A stretch of DNA of 31,952 nt from Elusimicrobiota bacterium (GCA_003450815.1 DMES01000065.1:49840-81791), one strand, 5' to 3'. Positions 1 through 8,016 are shown, counted from the stretch's first letter. The notes: generated by a model not told the origin, from the letters alone. Program-made: numbers and translations.

Positions 1-26
1 CTGCTGAAAAAGTCCAGCAGACCAAT

Positions 27-58
27 GATTACACGGATTAGACAGGATTACACGGATT
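27..58. repeat. Short direct repeat at left edge
   Basis: The 13-base word GATTACACGGATT occurs at 27-39 and again at 46-58, a 19-base period. Just before it, CTGCTG (1-6) can pair with CAGCAG (15-20). This lies downstream of the reverse-strand lipoprotein gene and may be the end of a dispersed repeat cut by the window edge. No gene is visible in bases 1-74. Confidence 0.55.
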
Positions 59-74
59 TTGGAACCACCTGATT

Positions 75-1583
75 TCACCTATTTACTTTGGCAGGAAGAT
101 TTTCTGCGGTCTGGCTGGAGAAGATCGAGGCCTCGTAGGCCAGCGGTTTCTTCTTGATGCTCTCCAACATCTTATTGGCGAGCTGCGTTAACATTCCCTT
201 AAGGAAGTTTTTGGGAGCGCTGACTTTAACTACGCTCCCGGAATACGCCCAAAGCTGCTTGCCGGTCTTACGGTCCCAAAGAGAGAACTGCCCTTTTATC
301 TCGCGCTTGTTGTATATGCCGGCCATTACCTCGTTGAAATTAGTTATATCCCCAAAAAAGAGCCTGTCCGCTCCCAGCCACTTGCATAAATCACGGTTCT
401 TTGCCGCCCCTAATTGTCCGCCCTGCGTGTAGCCGTGGCTCTGCAGGATGCTGTCGGTCTCCTCCAGAGACAGCATATTGTAACCGCTCTCCTTCAGGGC
501 GTTATAAATAAGGCCGCGCACCATAATCGGGCCGTCTATGCTGGTGGTCTCGTCGCTGAAGGGCAGCACGGCCATTTTTGGCGAGAACCAGTCGCCGCGC
601 CCCGGCGCCGACGGGGCAGCCATTGAGAGCATTACTTCCAGGTCTGTGAAAATCTGGTTCCAAAGGATTTTTTTGGCGTCCTTATCTCCGCCGGCTTTTT
701 CCCTGGCCTTCGAATAATAGTCTTTGGCGACGGCGAAATCCTTTTTCACTTCGGAAGCCACGCCCAGGTTCAGGTAATCCCGCCAGTCGCCGCTCTCTTT
801 AAGCCGCCTGGCCCAGATACCCTCGGCCTCGGGCCATCTATCCCACCCCCCCAGGCTGACCGCCTCAGACGATTCTTTGTCGTTTTTTTTGCGAGCCAGG
901 GGCCTGTACCTTAATATCTGCCGGTTTAAATATCTCTCAACCAGCTTGTCCACCGCCTGGCTGGACAGCCAGCCGGAGTTTTCCTCATACCACTCGGCGG
1001 CGTCTTTTCCATTGTCAACACGCTCTTCAACCCGCTCCAGCGGCAGGGTCCATTTATCCAGCGTCTTCTGTTCCGGATAGGAAATCAGCTTCACACCGGC
1101 GTCCATCTCGGCCTTGTAAACCCAGACAACGGATTTCACCGTCTGCTTCTGTCCGGCTTTATCGTAGTGGTCTTTGCGCCGCTCCTCTTTATTTACGGAA
1201 ACCTGCGGCTGGGAAAGCTTTACCTCAAGCATTCCGGAGGGTTCAAAAAAAGGGAGATAAGGCTCGTTCTTATTGTTATCCCGGCTGACCCGGTAAGTCA
1301 GGACCGTGGCGCCCCGCTCTGAAAAGACCGACGCCAGCTTTCGCGCGAAGAGCGCGGCGTTAATATCGTAACTATCCTGTTTAAGCATGGCCCCCGCAAG
1401 TAACCCCAGTGAGGATTCTTCTCCTGTGGGCGGTACCCTGAACAGCAGGTAAAGTGAGCCCAGGGCTTTTTTGGTCTCTACCGGATTTGAATTGTCGGGT
1501 AAATTATAAGATATCCGGACGCTGGAAAAAGTGCCGCACCCGGCGAGGAATAAGAGCAGAAATAAAAAACTGTTTTTTTTCAT
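75..1583 (-). CDS. Lipoprotein with CsgG/GNA1162-like C-terminal domain
   Basis: A 502-residue predicted lipoprotein. Residues 1-16 form a hydrophobic signal peptide ending in the lipobox LAGC, so Cys16 should be lipidated and the protein held in the outer or inner membrane. The middle (about 260-320) is helical and TPR-like (LNLGVASEVKKDFAVAKDYY). The C-terminal part (about 335-480) starts MAVLPFSDET and carries GLIYNAL and LGADRLFFGDI, which resembles the DUF799/GNA1162 and LpoB/CsgG-type fold found in periplasmic lipoproteins of envelope assembly. The family link is by motif pattern only. The ATG lies 8 nt past the tRNA-Ser terminator with no clear Shine-Dalgarno, so its promoter is not obvious. 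It stands alone, reading toward the left edge. The molecular function is unknown. Confidence 0.8.
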   Translation of the reverse strand: MKKNSFLFLLLFLAGCGTFSSVRISYNLPDNSNPVETKKALGSLYLLFRVPPTGEESSLGLLAGAMLKQDSYDINAALFARKLASVFSERGATVLTYRVSRDNNKNEPYLPFFEPSGMLEVKLSQPQVSVNKEERRKDHYDKAGQKQTVKSVVWVYKAEMDAGVKLISYPEQKTLDKWTLPLERVEERVDNGKDAAEWYEENSGWLSSQAVDKLVERYLNRQILRYRPLARKKNDKESSEAVSLGGWDRWPEAEGIWARRLKESGDWRDYLNLGVASEVKKDFAVAKDYYSKAREKAGGDKDAKKILWNQIFTDLEVMLSMAAPSAPGRGDWFSPKMAVLPFSDETTSIDGPIMVRGLIYNALKESGYNMLSLEETDSILQSHGYTQGGQLGAAKNRDLCKWLGADRLFFGDITNFNEVMAGIYNKREIKGQFSLWDRKTGKQLWAYSGSVVKVSAPKNFLKGMLTQLANKMLESIKKKPLAYEASIFSSQTAENLPAKVNR

Positions 1584-1591
1584 TATTTTAA

Positions 1592-1620
1592 AAAACCCGA
1601 CTCAACTTCAGTCGGGTTTT
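1592..1620 (-). terminator. Rho-independent terminator after tRNA-Ser
   Basis: An 11-bp inverted repeat (AAAACCCGACT / AGTCGGGTTTT) with a 7-nt loop. On the reverse strand it is followed by a T run and begins 7 nt past the tRNA-Ser 3' end. It is placed to end the tRNA transcript before the lipoprotein gene at 1583. Confidence 0.85.
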
Positions 1621-1627
1621 AAAAATC

Positions 1628-1718
1628 CGGAGAGGGAGGGATTCGAACCCTCGATACGCGTTTACACACGTATGTCGGTTTAGCAAACCGGTGCCTTCAG
1701 CCGCTCGGCCACCTCTCC
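1628..1718 (-). tRNA. tRNA-Ser(GCT)
   Basis: Read on the reverse strand, this folds as a 91-nt class II tRNA. Acceptor GGAGAGG pairs with CCTCTCC and discriminator G follows. The anticodon loop is TTGCTAA (anticodon GCT, reading AGC/AGU) on the stem CCGGT/ACCGA-side pairs. There is a long variable arm around TACGTGTGTAAACGCGTA, and a T arm GAGGG-TTCGAAT-CCCTC. The 3' CCA is not encoded. The 5' flank directly abuts a conserved repeat unit. Confidence 0.96.
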
Positions 1719-1721
1719 ACT

Positions 1722-1902
1722 TGTCGCACCCCGCCCGCACTGCACAGCGTTCGGGGCGATTAACGCCGGCCTTTAAGCGGTAGCGGCCGGTGCTCCCACA
1801 AGTGAGGGCTCCGCCCTCCTTGTGTTCACTCGCTGCCTTCACTTCGTTCAGTCGCTCGTTAAACCACCCGAGCAGTAATTCCTGAACAATATGGTAAACC
1901 TC
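1722..1902. repeat. Structured tandem repeat, copy 1
   Basis: First of two adjacent units of about 180 bp in a gene-free stretch. It opens with a 37-base block (1722-1758) that recurs exactly at 1903-1939. Then come two hairpins: CCGGCC...GGCCGG, and one built on GAGGGC-TCC-GCCCTC. The unit touches the 5' flank of tRNA-Ser. It encodes no believable protein. It may be a decayed duplication of the tRNA flank or a structured RNA repeat. Confidence 0.7.
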
Positions 1903-2083
1903 TGTCGCACCCCGCCCGCACTGCACAGCGTTCGGGGCGGATTAGCCGCCGGGCCTTAAAAGGTATTGCGGCCCGGTGCTCCACGAGGGGAGCTATGCTC
2001 CCCTTCGTCGTTCGCTCCGCCGCCTTAGGCGGCACGCTCACTGAACCCCTTTTATAAGGTTCCTGTGCTCACTACGAAGGTAA
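1903..2083. repeat. Structured tandem repeat, copy 2
   Basis: Second unit. It begins with the same 37-base block (1903-1939) and keeps the order of hairpins, but with different bases in the stems: GGGCC...GGCCC, then GGGAGC-TAT-GCTCCC. Position is kept while stem sequence changes, which suggests the pairing is what has been maintained. The far end is not sharply defined; I placed it by analogy with copy 1. Confidence 0.55.
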
Positions 2084-2102
2084 TCGCACAGGCTTATAAA
2101 GG
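2048..2102. repeat. Long imperfect inverted repeat
   Basis: The left arm at 2048-2068 (CCTTTTATAAG, 3 unpaired bases, CCTGTGC) matches the right arm at 2086-2102 (GCACAGG then CTTATAAAGG) around a 17-nt loop. There is no T run. It lies between the tandem repeats and the purE promoter, and its role is unknown. Confidence 0.6.
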
Positions 2103-2176
2103 ACCCCGCCCGAATGTATAACGCGCGAGGAACTTTCCCGGCACTTTTATAAGAGTATACAAAAAAATAAAAGAGA

Positions 2177-2206
2177 TTGAGCCCGGGGCCGCCTAATTAA
2201 TAGAAT
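2177..2206 (+). promoter_or_regulatory. Likely purE promoter
   Basis: TTGAGC (2177-2182), an 18-bp spacer, then TAGAAT (2201-2206, five of six matches to TATAAT). Transcription would start near 2213. A closely similar block occurs at 8017-8046. Confidence 0.55.
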
Positions 2207-2215
2207 TTATGCGGA

Positions 2216-2232
2216 GCCGGACATTATCCGGC
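2216..2232 (+). other. Hairpin at the 5' end of the purE leader
   Basis: GCCGGA and TCCGGC form a 6-bp stem with a 5-nt loop. It would lie at the very start of the transcript and ends one base before the GAAGGA ribosome-binding site (2233-2238), so it could stabilise the mRNA or modulate translation. Confidence 0.45.
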
Positions 2233-2245
2233 GAAGGATTTACAA

Positions 2246-2755
2246 ATGCCTGAAATAGCCATAATAATGGGTAGCGATTCCGACCTGGGCGTCATGCGGG
2301 AAGCGGCGCTCACTCTTGAGTCTTTTGAAATCAAATGCGAAGTTAGCGTTCTATCGGCCCACAGGGCCCATGCTGCGCTGCAAAAATATGTAAAGGCCGC
2401 GGTAAAGAGAGGCGTAAAGGTCTTTATCGCCGGAGCGGGGGGAGCGGCCCACCTGCCTGGTGTGATAGCCGCCATTACCGAACTGCCTGTCATAGGCGTG
2501 CCCATAAAAAGCGCCGCCCTTGACGGTTTGGACGCCATACTCTCCATCGTCCAGATGCCCTCCGGAATACCGGTGGCAGCCGTGGGAGTAAACGGCGCAA
2601 AAAACGCCGCTTTACTTGCCGTCTCAATGCTTGCATTACGCAACAGGAAACTTGCCCTGAAACTTTCTAACTACCGCAAAAGAATGCGTGTTGAAGTCCT
2701 TAAAAAGAACGACCGTCTCCATAAAGTTGGCTATAAGAAATATCTTAAGCCATAA
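2246..2755 (+). CDS. purE: N5-carboxyaminoimidazole ribonucleotide mutase PurE
   Basis: A 169-residue cytoplasmic enzyme of de novo purine synthesis. Class I PurE moves the carboxyl group of N5-CAIR to give CAIR. The family motifs are all visible: GSDSD near residue 9, SAHR at 37-40, AGAGGAAHLPG at 62-72 and SIVQMPSGIPVA near 100-111. Length is usual for the family. The ATG has GAAGGA 7 nt upstream. No purK follows, so if this is class I the ATP-dependent partner must lie elsewhere. It heads a forward cluster with sua5, mgtE and an AlkD-like gene, which share no pathway with it. Confidence 0.95.
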   Translation: MPEIAIIMGSDSDLGVMREAALTLESFEIKCEVSVLSAHRAHAALQKYVKAAVKRGVKVFIAGAGGAAHLPGVIAAITELPVIGVPIKSAALDGLDAILSIVQMPSGIPVAAVGVNGAKNAALLAVSMLALRNRKLALKLSNYRKRMRVEVLKKNDRLHKVGYKKYLKP

Positions 2756-2780
2756 GCACGACTAAAACACCGTACTAATA

Positions 2781-3734
2781 ATGAAAATTGTCAAAGCAAC
2801 ACCGGCGAACATAAGAAAGGCCGCGGCCGCTATACGGCGCGGAGGCGTTGTGGCTTTCCCAACGGAAACCGTTTACGGGCTTGGGGCCGACGCCTTCAAC
2901 CCGGAAGCCTGCGCGCGTATTTTTGAAATTAAAAAAAGACCCCGTTTTGACCCCCTTATAGTGCACGCTTGCGACGCACGAATGGCAAAAGAACTTTTTT
3001 TAAAAATTCCTGAACCGGCGCTTAAACTGATGAGAAAATTCTGGCCGGGGCCGCTGACTTTGGTTTTACCAAAGGCCGCGACCGTGCCTGATATAGTTAC
3101 CGCCGGCCTTGGCACAGTGGCGGTGCGGGTGCCGGCACACCCGGCCGCTCTTAAACTGATAAAGCTGTCAAAAGGCCCCATAGCTGCCCCGAGCGCTAAC
3201 CTTTTTGGCAGGCTAAGCCCCACAACCGCCAGCCATGTAAAAAAGCAGCTTGGGAACGGCCCGGACATTATTCTTGACAGCGGGAAAACCAGCGTGGGAG
3301 TGGAATCCACCATAATAACCTTTATGGGAGGCAAACCGGTTCTTCTGCGGGCGGGGGGAATTGCCGTGGAAGAAATTGAAGCCACTGTGGGAAAATTATT
3401 TATTCCGGCAAAAAACTCCCAAAAATTATCCGCCCCAGGAGGATTCAAAAAACATTACGCTCCAGCCGTGAAACTGAAACTGGTAAACACTGAAAAAGGG
3501 GCCATACCGGGCCCGCGCGCGGCTTACCTGGCATTTTCAAAACCGCCTTTTGGAAAATATAAAAAAGTGGAAATATTATCCTCCAAGGGAGACCTGCGTG
3601 AAGCGGCGGCGAATCTGTTCAAATGCCTGCACTCTTTAGAAGGTAAAGGGATTAGGGTTATTTATGCCGAGCGGGTGCCTGGTCATGGCCTTGGCAGGGC
3701 GATAATGGACAGGCTAAAACGGGCGCAGTATTAA
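2781..3734 (+). CDS. tsaC: L-threonylcarbamoyladenylate synthase (Sua5/TsaC)
   Basis: A 317-residue protein that makes threonylcarbamoyl-AMP from threonine, bicarbonate and ATP, the first step of the t6A37 tRNA modification. The YrdC domain spans about 5-200: PTETVYGLGADA near 27, the KKRPRFDPL motif at 51-59, and SANLFGRLSPTTA near 160. A C-terminal Sua5 domain (about 215-317) begins after APGGFKKHYAP, so this is the long Sua5 form and not the short TsaC form. It starts 25 nt after purE and has no evident Shine-Dalgarno. The next gene, mgtE, follows after only 6 nt. Confidence 0.94.
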   Translation: MKIVKATPANIRKAAAAIRRGGVVAFPTETVYGLGADAFNPEACARIFEIKKRPRFDPLIVHACDARMAKELFLKIPEPALKLMRKFWPGPLTLVLPKAATVPDIVTAGLGTVAVRVPAHPAALKLIKLSKGPIAAPSANLFGRLSPTTASHVKKQLGNGPDIILDSGKTSVGVESTIITFMGGKPVLLRAGGIAVEEIEATVGKLFIPAKNSQKLSAPGGFKKHYAPAVKLKLVNTEKGAIPGPRAAYLAFSKPPFGKYKKVEILSSKGDLREAAANLFKCLHSLEGKGIRVIYAERVPGHGLGRAIMDRLKRAQY

Positions 3735-3740
3735 ATAGTT

Positions 3741-5048
3741 ATGAAAAAAATAGAAGCGGCGCTGGCAATGATACGGCACTTGATTCGCACCGAGCCCGCA
3801 AGGGCGGCGGAAGCCCTTGAAACGCTGGAACAGGCCGACTCCGCGCGCATACTGGAACTTTTGCCGGAGGCCGATTCCGCGGCTTTACTGGAACGGCACC
3901 CGCCGCAGAAGGCCGCGCATCTGCTGGCCCGCCTGCCCGCCCAGCGCTCAGCCTCTCTGGCGCAGGCCCTTAGCCCTAGACAAGCCGCGGCCGTGCTGGG
4001 CCGCCTGCCTGAAAAAACCGCGCGGCGCATAATAGCTCTGCTGCCGAAAGAGCTGGCGGCCGCCATGGGAGAAACACTTTCTTATCCGGCGCAAAGCGCG
4101 GGCCGCCTGATGCACGGGGATTTTCTTTCATTCCGGGCCGGATTGAGAGTAGAGGAGGTTATACACCGCCTGCGCCAGCTGGCCCGTGGACAGGTGCCGC
4201 TAAGTTACTGTTATGTAGTGGATGGAAACAGCCGCCTTATCGGCGTGCTTAACATGCGCGACCTGCTGCTGGCCGACGGCGAAGCCCGGATAGAATCCGT
4301 GATGATAACCAAAGTTCTCCATGTTTCGCCTTTCGCTGACCGGGAAGAACTTGTGACGCTGTTCTCGAAAAAGCATTTTCTCACCATGCCGGTTATAGAC
4401 ACCGACGGCAGACTGCTGGGGGTAGTGCCCACTTCAAATATAATTGAAAGCACGGAAGAGGAAGCCGGCGAAGACATACAGATACTTTTCGGCGCCAGCG
4501 CCGAGGAGAGAGCTTTCTCTACCGTCTGGTTCAAGATCACCCGCCGCCTGCCCTGGCTTACCATAAACCTTTTCACGGTTTTCCTGGCGGGCGCTGTGGT
4601 GGCTGTTTTTGAAGATTTGATAGCCAGGGCTGCGGTGCTGGCGGTTTTCCTGCCCATTATAGCGGGACAGGGCGGAAACGCCGGCACGCAGACGCTGGCC
4701 GTGGTGATACGCGGAATGCTGATGCGCGAAGTCTCGCCGCAGAACGCCTGGCGCCTTGTGAAAACCGAAGTGCTAGCTGGGCTGGTTAACGGTTTTGCCA
4801 CCGGAGCGCTTACGGCACTGGCGGCCTGGCTATGGAAGGGCAGCCCGTTTATAGGAGTTATTGCGGGATTCGCCATGGTAGTTACTATGGTTGCCGCGGG
4901 TTTGTCCGGGGCTCTTATTCCGCTTACCATGAAACGGTTCGGCTATGACCCCGCGCATTCTTCCGGCATTTTTGTTACTACCGTGACGGATGTAACGGGC
5001 TTTTTTTCTTTTCTGGGGCTGGCCTGGCTTTTCCGGGCCTGGCTGTAA
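3741..5048 (+). CDS. mgtE: Magnesium transporter MgtE
   Basis: A 435-residue Mg2+ channel/transporter of the inner membrane with the full MgtE layout. There is an N-terminal helical superstructure (about 1-125, ending PAQSAGRLMHGDF), a pair of CBS domains (about 128-245) that sense Mg2+, and a connecting helix. The pore domain has about five membrane helices (270-435). The conserved GQGGNAGTQ lies at 309-317 and TTVTD at 413-417, whose Asp417 matches the pore aspartate of the family. The length is near that of Thermus MgtE. It sits 6 nt after sua5 and 3 nt before the next ATG, so co-transcription is very likely. Confidence 0.95.
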   Translation: MKKIEAALAMIRHLIRTEPARAAEALETLEQADSARILELLPEADSAALLERHPPQKAAHLLARLPAQRSASLAQALSPRQAAAVLGRLPEKTARRIIALLPKELAAAMGETLSYPAQSAGRLMHGDFLSFRAGLRVEEVIHRLRQLARGQVPLSYCYVVDGNSRLIGVLNMRDLLLADGEARIESVMITKVLHVSPFADREELVTLFSKKHFLTMPVIDTDGRLLGVVPTSNIIESTEEEAGEDIQILFGASAEERAFSTVWFKITRRLPWLTINLFTVFLAGAVVAVFEDLIARAAVLAVFLPIIAGQGGNAGTQTLAVVIRGMLMREVSPQNAWRLVKTEVLAGLVNGFATGALTALAAWLWKGSPFIGVIAGFAMVVTMVAAGLSGALIPLTMKRFGYDPAHSSGIFVTTVTDVTGFFSFLGLAWLFRAWL

Positions 5049-5051
5049 AAT

Positions 5052-5792
5052 ATGATGAAAGATACAGGAGGCACTACGGGCAATACATCTCTTGCGGCGC
5101 TGAATGCTGAATTCAAAAAAGCGGCCGATCCCGCTAAGGCTAAATTGCTTGCCCGGTATTTCAAGACCGGCAAGGGGGAATATGCCGAGGGGGATAAATT
5201 TCTAGGCCTTACCGTGCCGGTTACGCGCGGGCTGGTTAAAAAATTTATGAAGCTGCCTTACAGCGAAATCATCCGGCTGCTCCACTCGCCCTGGCACGAA
5301 CACCGCCTGGCAGCGCTGATGATAATGGTTGAGCGCTTTCACCAAGGGGGGGAAGAAGAAAAGGCGAGCCTGCACCGCATGTACCTGGCCAATACCCGCT
5401 TTGTAAACAACTGGGACTTGGTGGACTGCAGCGCCGGGCACCTGGTGGGGGCCTGGCTGGCCGGCAGGGACAAAAAACTTCTTTTCAGGCTTGCGCGCTC
5501 AAAGGACCTATGGGAGAAGCGCATCGCCATGGTATCCTGTTTTCACGGTATCGTACGCCGAGAAAGCGCGGTCGCCCTTAAAATAGCGCGCCTCCTGCTC
5601 TCCGACCGGCACGACCTGATACACAAAGCGGTAGGCTGGATGCTCAGGGAACTGGGCAAGAGATGCTCTGAAAAAATTTTAGTGGATTTTCTGCGCAATA
5701 ATTACGCGAGTCTGCCGCGCACAACCCTACGCTACGCTATAGAACGCTTCCCCAAAAAAAGAAGAAAAGAATTCCTCACTGGAAAGTTCTAG
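5052..5792 (+). CDS. DNA alkylation repair glycosylase, AlkD-like
   Basis: A 246-residue, all-helical HEAT-like repeat protein of the DNA_alkylation (AlkC/AlkD) family, which removes N3- and N7-alkylated bases. The motif YFKTGKGEYAEGDKFLGL (36-53) is typical. Trp121 and Asp125 in NNWDLVD and Trp196 in KAVGWMLRE match the catalytic Trp-Asp-Trp set of Bacillus AlkD in spacing. The first two codons are both ATG, so the start may be 5052 or 5055; neither has a clear Shine-Dalgarno. It is the last gene of the purE cluster, and a strong hairpin begins on the base after its stop codon. Confidence 0.9.
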   Translation: MMKDTGGTTGNTSLAALNAEFKKAADPAKAKLLARYFKTGKGEYAEGDKFLGLTVPVTRGLVKKFMKLPYSEIIRLLHSPWHEHRLAALMIMVERFHQGGEEEKASLHRMYLANTRFVNNWDLVDCSAGHLVGAWLAGRDKKLLFRLARSKDLWEKRIAMVSCFHGIVRRESAVALKIARLLLSDRHDLIHKAVGWMLRELGKRCSEKILVDFLRNNYASLPRTTLRYAIERFPKKRRKEFLTGKF

Positions 5793-5817
5793 CCCGAAAA
5801 TTGAAACAATTTTCGGG
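5793..5817 (+). terminator. Hairpin terminator after the AlkD-like gene
   Basis: An 11-bp perfect stem (CCCGAAAATTG / CAATTTTCGGG) with an AAA loop starts on the first base after the TAG stop. Only a weak T-rich tail (CCTTTTG) follows. The stem core is nearly the same as in the hairpin at 5949-5973. Confidence 0.7.
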
Positions 5818-5912
5818 AGTCCTTTTGCACCTGTGCCGAAATTCATCAATTATAGTGCTTCCTTGCATAATGCCAAGTAATGTATGTTCGGCTATTTGGA
5901 CACAAACACATC

Positions 5913-5935
5913 CCACCACCTGTCACAGGTGGTGG
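5913..5935. other. Perfect short palindrome between convergent genes
   Basis: CCACCACCTG and CAGGTGGTGG form a 10-bp stem with a 3-nt loop. It lies midway in the 181-bp convergent spacer 5793-5973. It has no T run on either side, so it is not a classic terminator. Confidence 0.55.
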
Positions 5936-5948
5936 ATTATCACCTGGA

Positions 5949-5973
5949 TCCGAAAATTGCCGCAATTTTCGGA
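5949..5973 (-). terminator. Hairpin terminator after the radical SAM gene
   Basis: An 11-bp stem (TCCGAAAATTG / CAATTTTCGGA) with a 3-nt loop ends on the base next to the reverse-strand stop codon at 5974. Its core CGAAAATTG-N3-CAATTTTCG equals that of the hairpin at 5793-5817. Confidence 0.65.
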
Positions 5974-7941
5974 TTAGCACTTATAATATTTGAATACTTC
6001 CGCCATGAACAGGAACTGCGCCGCATGGGTTGCGGCAGGCTTCGGGAGTGAAATTTTAACCCTTGAACGGTACTCGCTCAGGCGCTGGGTAAAAGCGGTG
6101 GCCGCCTCTTTTTCAGTGACTTTGAGTTTTTCAAAATCCAACACCAGCTTAACTTTTGTTTCCTTCAGATAAACCCGCAGCTCTTCAGCCAGTTTCTCGC
6201 CCTGATAACGGTCCAGCGCGCCCTCAAGGCGCACCCGCAGGTGGTTTTTGTGGCCCTCATACTGCTCAACCAGCACGGATAGTTTTTGCGGCACATTATA
6301 AGCGGCTATGCGGTCGGCCAGCCATTCGCGGCTGAACTGCGGCGGCGGCACACGCCAGGAAACTCGGGTGAGCCCCGGGTGCTGAAATAGATTGAAATGC
6401 AATTTAAAAGAAGTCCACAAGGCCGCAACCACGGCGCCCCAGGCAATAGCCCTATCGGCAAATGACGGCGCGCCAAGAGCCGCATAAACCCTATTCTTAA
6501 TACGATGCACTATGGCGCGCGCTCGCAGAGTGGGACCAAATAATTCTCCGGCCAGAAAAACAGGATACCCCTTGCGCACTTCGGCGGCGTAACGCGCGGC
6601 TTTAATTTTTAGGAAAGGGTTGCTGGAATCTTTATGTTTAAGGTAGCCGGTCAGCAGGGTCTCGGTCACGCGGTAGATAGAGGGGCCGAGCTCGCGAAAA
6701 TCGGTCTTAAAGCAGTATTCCTGTGCTTTTTCTATTTCCGCCGCGGTCATGCGGGGATGCTCCAGCAGGGACTTGAAACCGCTGGCCTCTTTCCAGTATT
6801 TAGCTGGATTTGCGGCATATTCCTGCCGCAGAAGGCCGCCCGCGCGCACTTTTTCATAAAGCGGGGTGCCGGGATTCGGATTATAAATCATGAACTGGCA
6901 GAGGTCGGGTTTCATGGCCAGCAGTTTTTTAAGCTCGCCATGTATTATATCGGTGGTCTGATAATCAAAGCCCACTATCATGGAGGCCAGCACCATTACG
7001 CCATTATCCTTCAGCCCCTTGAAAATTTCTTCGGCGGACTTGCCGGCGCGCTTATCATAACCGGAGCGTTCGCCCTCGTAGCCTATCCATACGCCGTCCA
7101 CGCCCATTTCAAGCAGTTCTTCAGGCTGGTAAAGGCTTAGCGCCTTAATGCTCGCGAATGCAAAAATTGAAAGCGGCCTGCCGCCTGCAACAACCAAATC
7201 GCGGAACTCAAGCGCCCGCTTGCGGTCAAGCAGGAATTCCTCGTCCAAAATAGTGAACTGCATGTCCGGGTTTGCTTTAAGGTGTTTTTTAACCACCTCA
7301 TAAACCTGCGCGCCGGTGGAAAGAAGGCGCAGATGCTGGCGCTTGAAAAAATGGGAGGTGGAGCAGAAGTCGCAGCCGTTCGGGCAGCCAAGCCCCGCGA
7401 AGATCATGCCGGTGCGGGAAATTGTTTTTGAGAAAATCTGCATGCGGCTTTCTATCAGCGGATGTTTATGCTCAAGGAGCGGCGGCTGGCCCAGCAGCTC
7501 ACGCGTGAAAGCCACGCCTTCTCCCCGGCAGATATGCTCTCCGAAAGGCGCAAGGGCTTCGTCCGGCAGCACGGTTCCGTAGCCGCCGAGGATTATTTTG
7601 CTTTTAGGGGAATATTTGCGCACCAGAACAGAAAGTTCTTTCATGCGGTGATAGGTGACCACTATGAAAGAAATGCCCACAAAATCGTAGCCTTTCTTCA
7701 GCTCTTTTATCAGTTCCCGTTTGGATGGATAATGCAGCACCACTGTGGGATTATCAAGGTTTTCGGCTATATAGTCCAGCGAGAACTGGCGGTGCACGGC
7801 TCGCGGGCTGAACATGCCCTGCGCTCTGGTAACCTGCGCGTGAAGCAGTTCATAGCCCACGCTCTGCGCGTCGCCATAGGCGGGCCCTATGGGGCGCATA
7901 ACGCTGGTAAGTAAAAGTTTAGGCTGACTGGTTTCGGTCAC
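5974..7941 (-). CDS. B12-binding-type radical SAM protein with possible STAS-like tail
   Basis: A 655-residue protein. The N-terminal part (about 1-150) looks like the cobalamin-binding Rossmann domain that precedes many radical SAM domains (DFVGISFIVVTYHRM, IILGGYG), but I see no DxHxxG motif, so B12 may be bound base-off or not at all. Cys186, Cys190 and Cys193 in CPNGCDFC form the CxxxCxxC site for the [4Fe-4S] cluster that cleaves SAM. The radical SAM barrel runs to about 400. The last about 110 residues (LRVRLEGALDRYQG... VKLVLDFEKLKV) look like a STAS fold. The substrate is unknown. It starts with GTG, with a TATAAT box 35 nt upstream and no clear Shine-Dalgarno. The gene is monocistronic. 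Confidence 0.85.
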   Translation of the reverse strand: MTETSQPKLLLTSVMRPIGPAYGDAQSVGYELLHAQVTRAQGMFSPRAVHRQFSLDYIAENLDNPTVVLHYPSKRELIKELKKGYDFVGISFIVVTYHRMKELSVLVRKYSPKSKIILGGYGTVLPDEALAPFGEHICRGEGVAFTRELLGQPPLLEHKHPLIESRMQIFSKTISRTGMIFAGLGCPNGCDFCSTSHFFKRQHLRLLSTGAQVYEVVKKHLKANPDMQFTILDEEFLLDRKRALEFRDLVVAGGRPLSIFAFASIKALSLYQPEELLEMGVDGVWIGYEGERSGYDKRAGKSAEEIFKGLKDNGVMVLASMIVGFDYQTTDIIHGELKKLLAMKPDLCQFMIYNPNPGTPLYEKVRAGGLLRQEYAANPAKYWKEASGFKSLLEHPRMTAAEIEKAQEYCFKTDFRELGPSIYRVTETLLTGYLKHKDSSNPFLKIKAARYAAEVRKGYPVFLAGELFGPTLRARAIVHRIKNRVYAALGAPSFADRAIAWGAVVAALWTSFKLHFNLFQHPGLTRVSWRVPPPQFSREWLADRIAAYNVPQKLSVLVEQYEGHKNHLRVRLEGALDRYQGEKLAEELRVYLKETKVKLVLDFEKLKVTEKEAATAFTQRLSEYRSRVKISLPKPAATHAAQFLFMAEVFKYYKC

Positions 7942-7975
7942 AATATTTTCACAAAAAACCTGAAACTATGTCCTT

Positions 7976-7981
7976 ATTATA
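7976..7981 (-). promoter_or_regulatory. -10 box for the radical SAM gene
   Basis: On the reverse strand this reads TATAAT, 34 nt before the GTG start at 7941. I see no good -35 at 17 bp. The flanks are AT-rich. Confidence 0.45.
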
Positions 7982-8016
7982 TTATTTTCGGGAGCTTCGG
8001 CGCTATCGTATAAGAT

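Noticed and set aside
1588..2041. Two reverse-strand open frames of 60-112 codons sharing RPERCAVRAGCD
   Set aside because: They run through tRNA-Ser and the tandem repeats. The shared peptide is only the translated 37-base repeat block.
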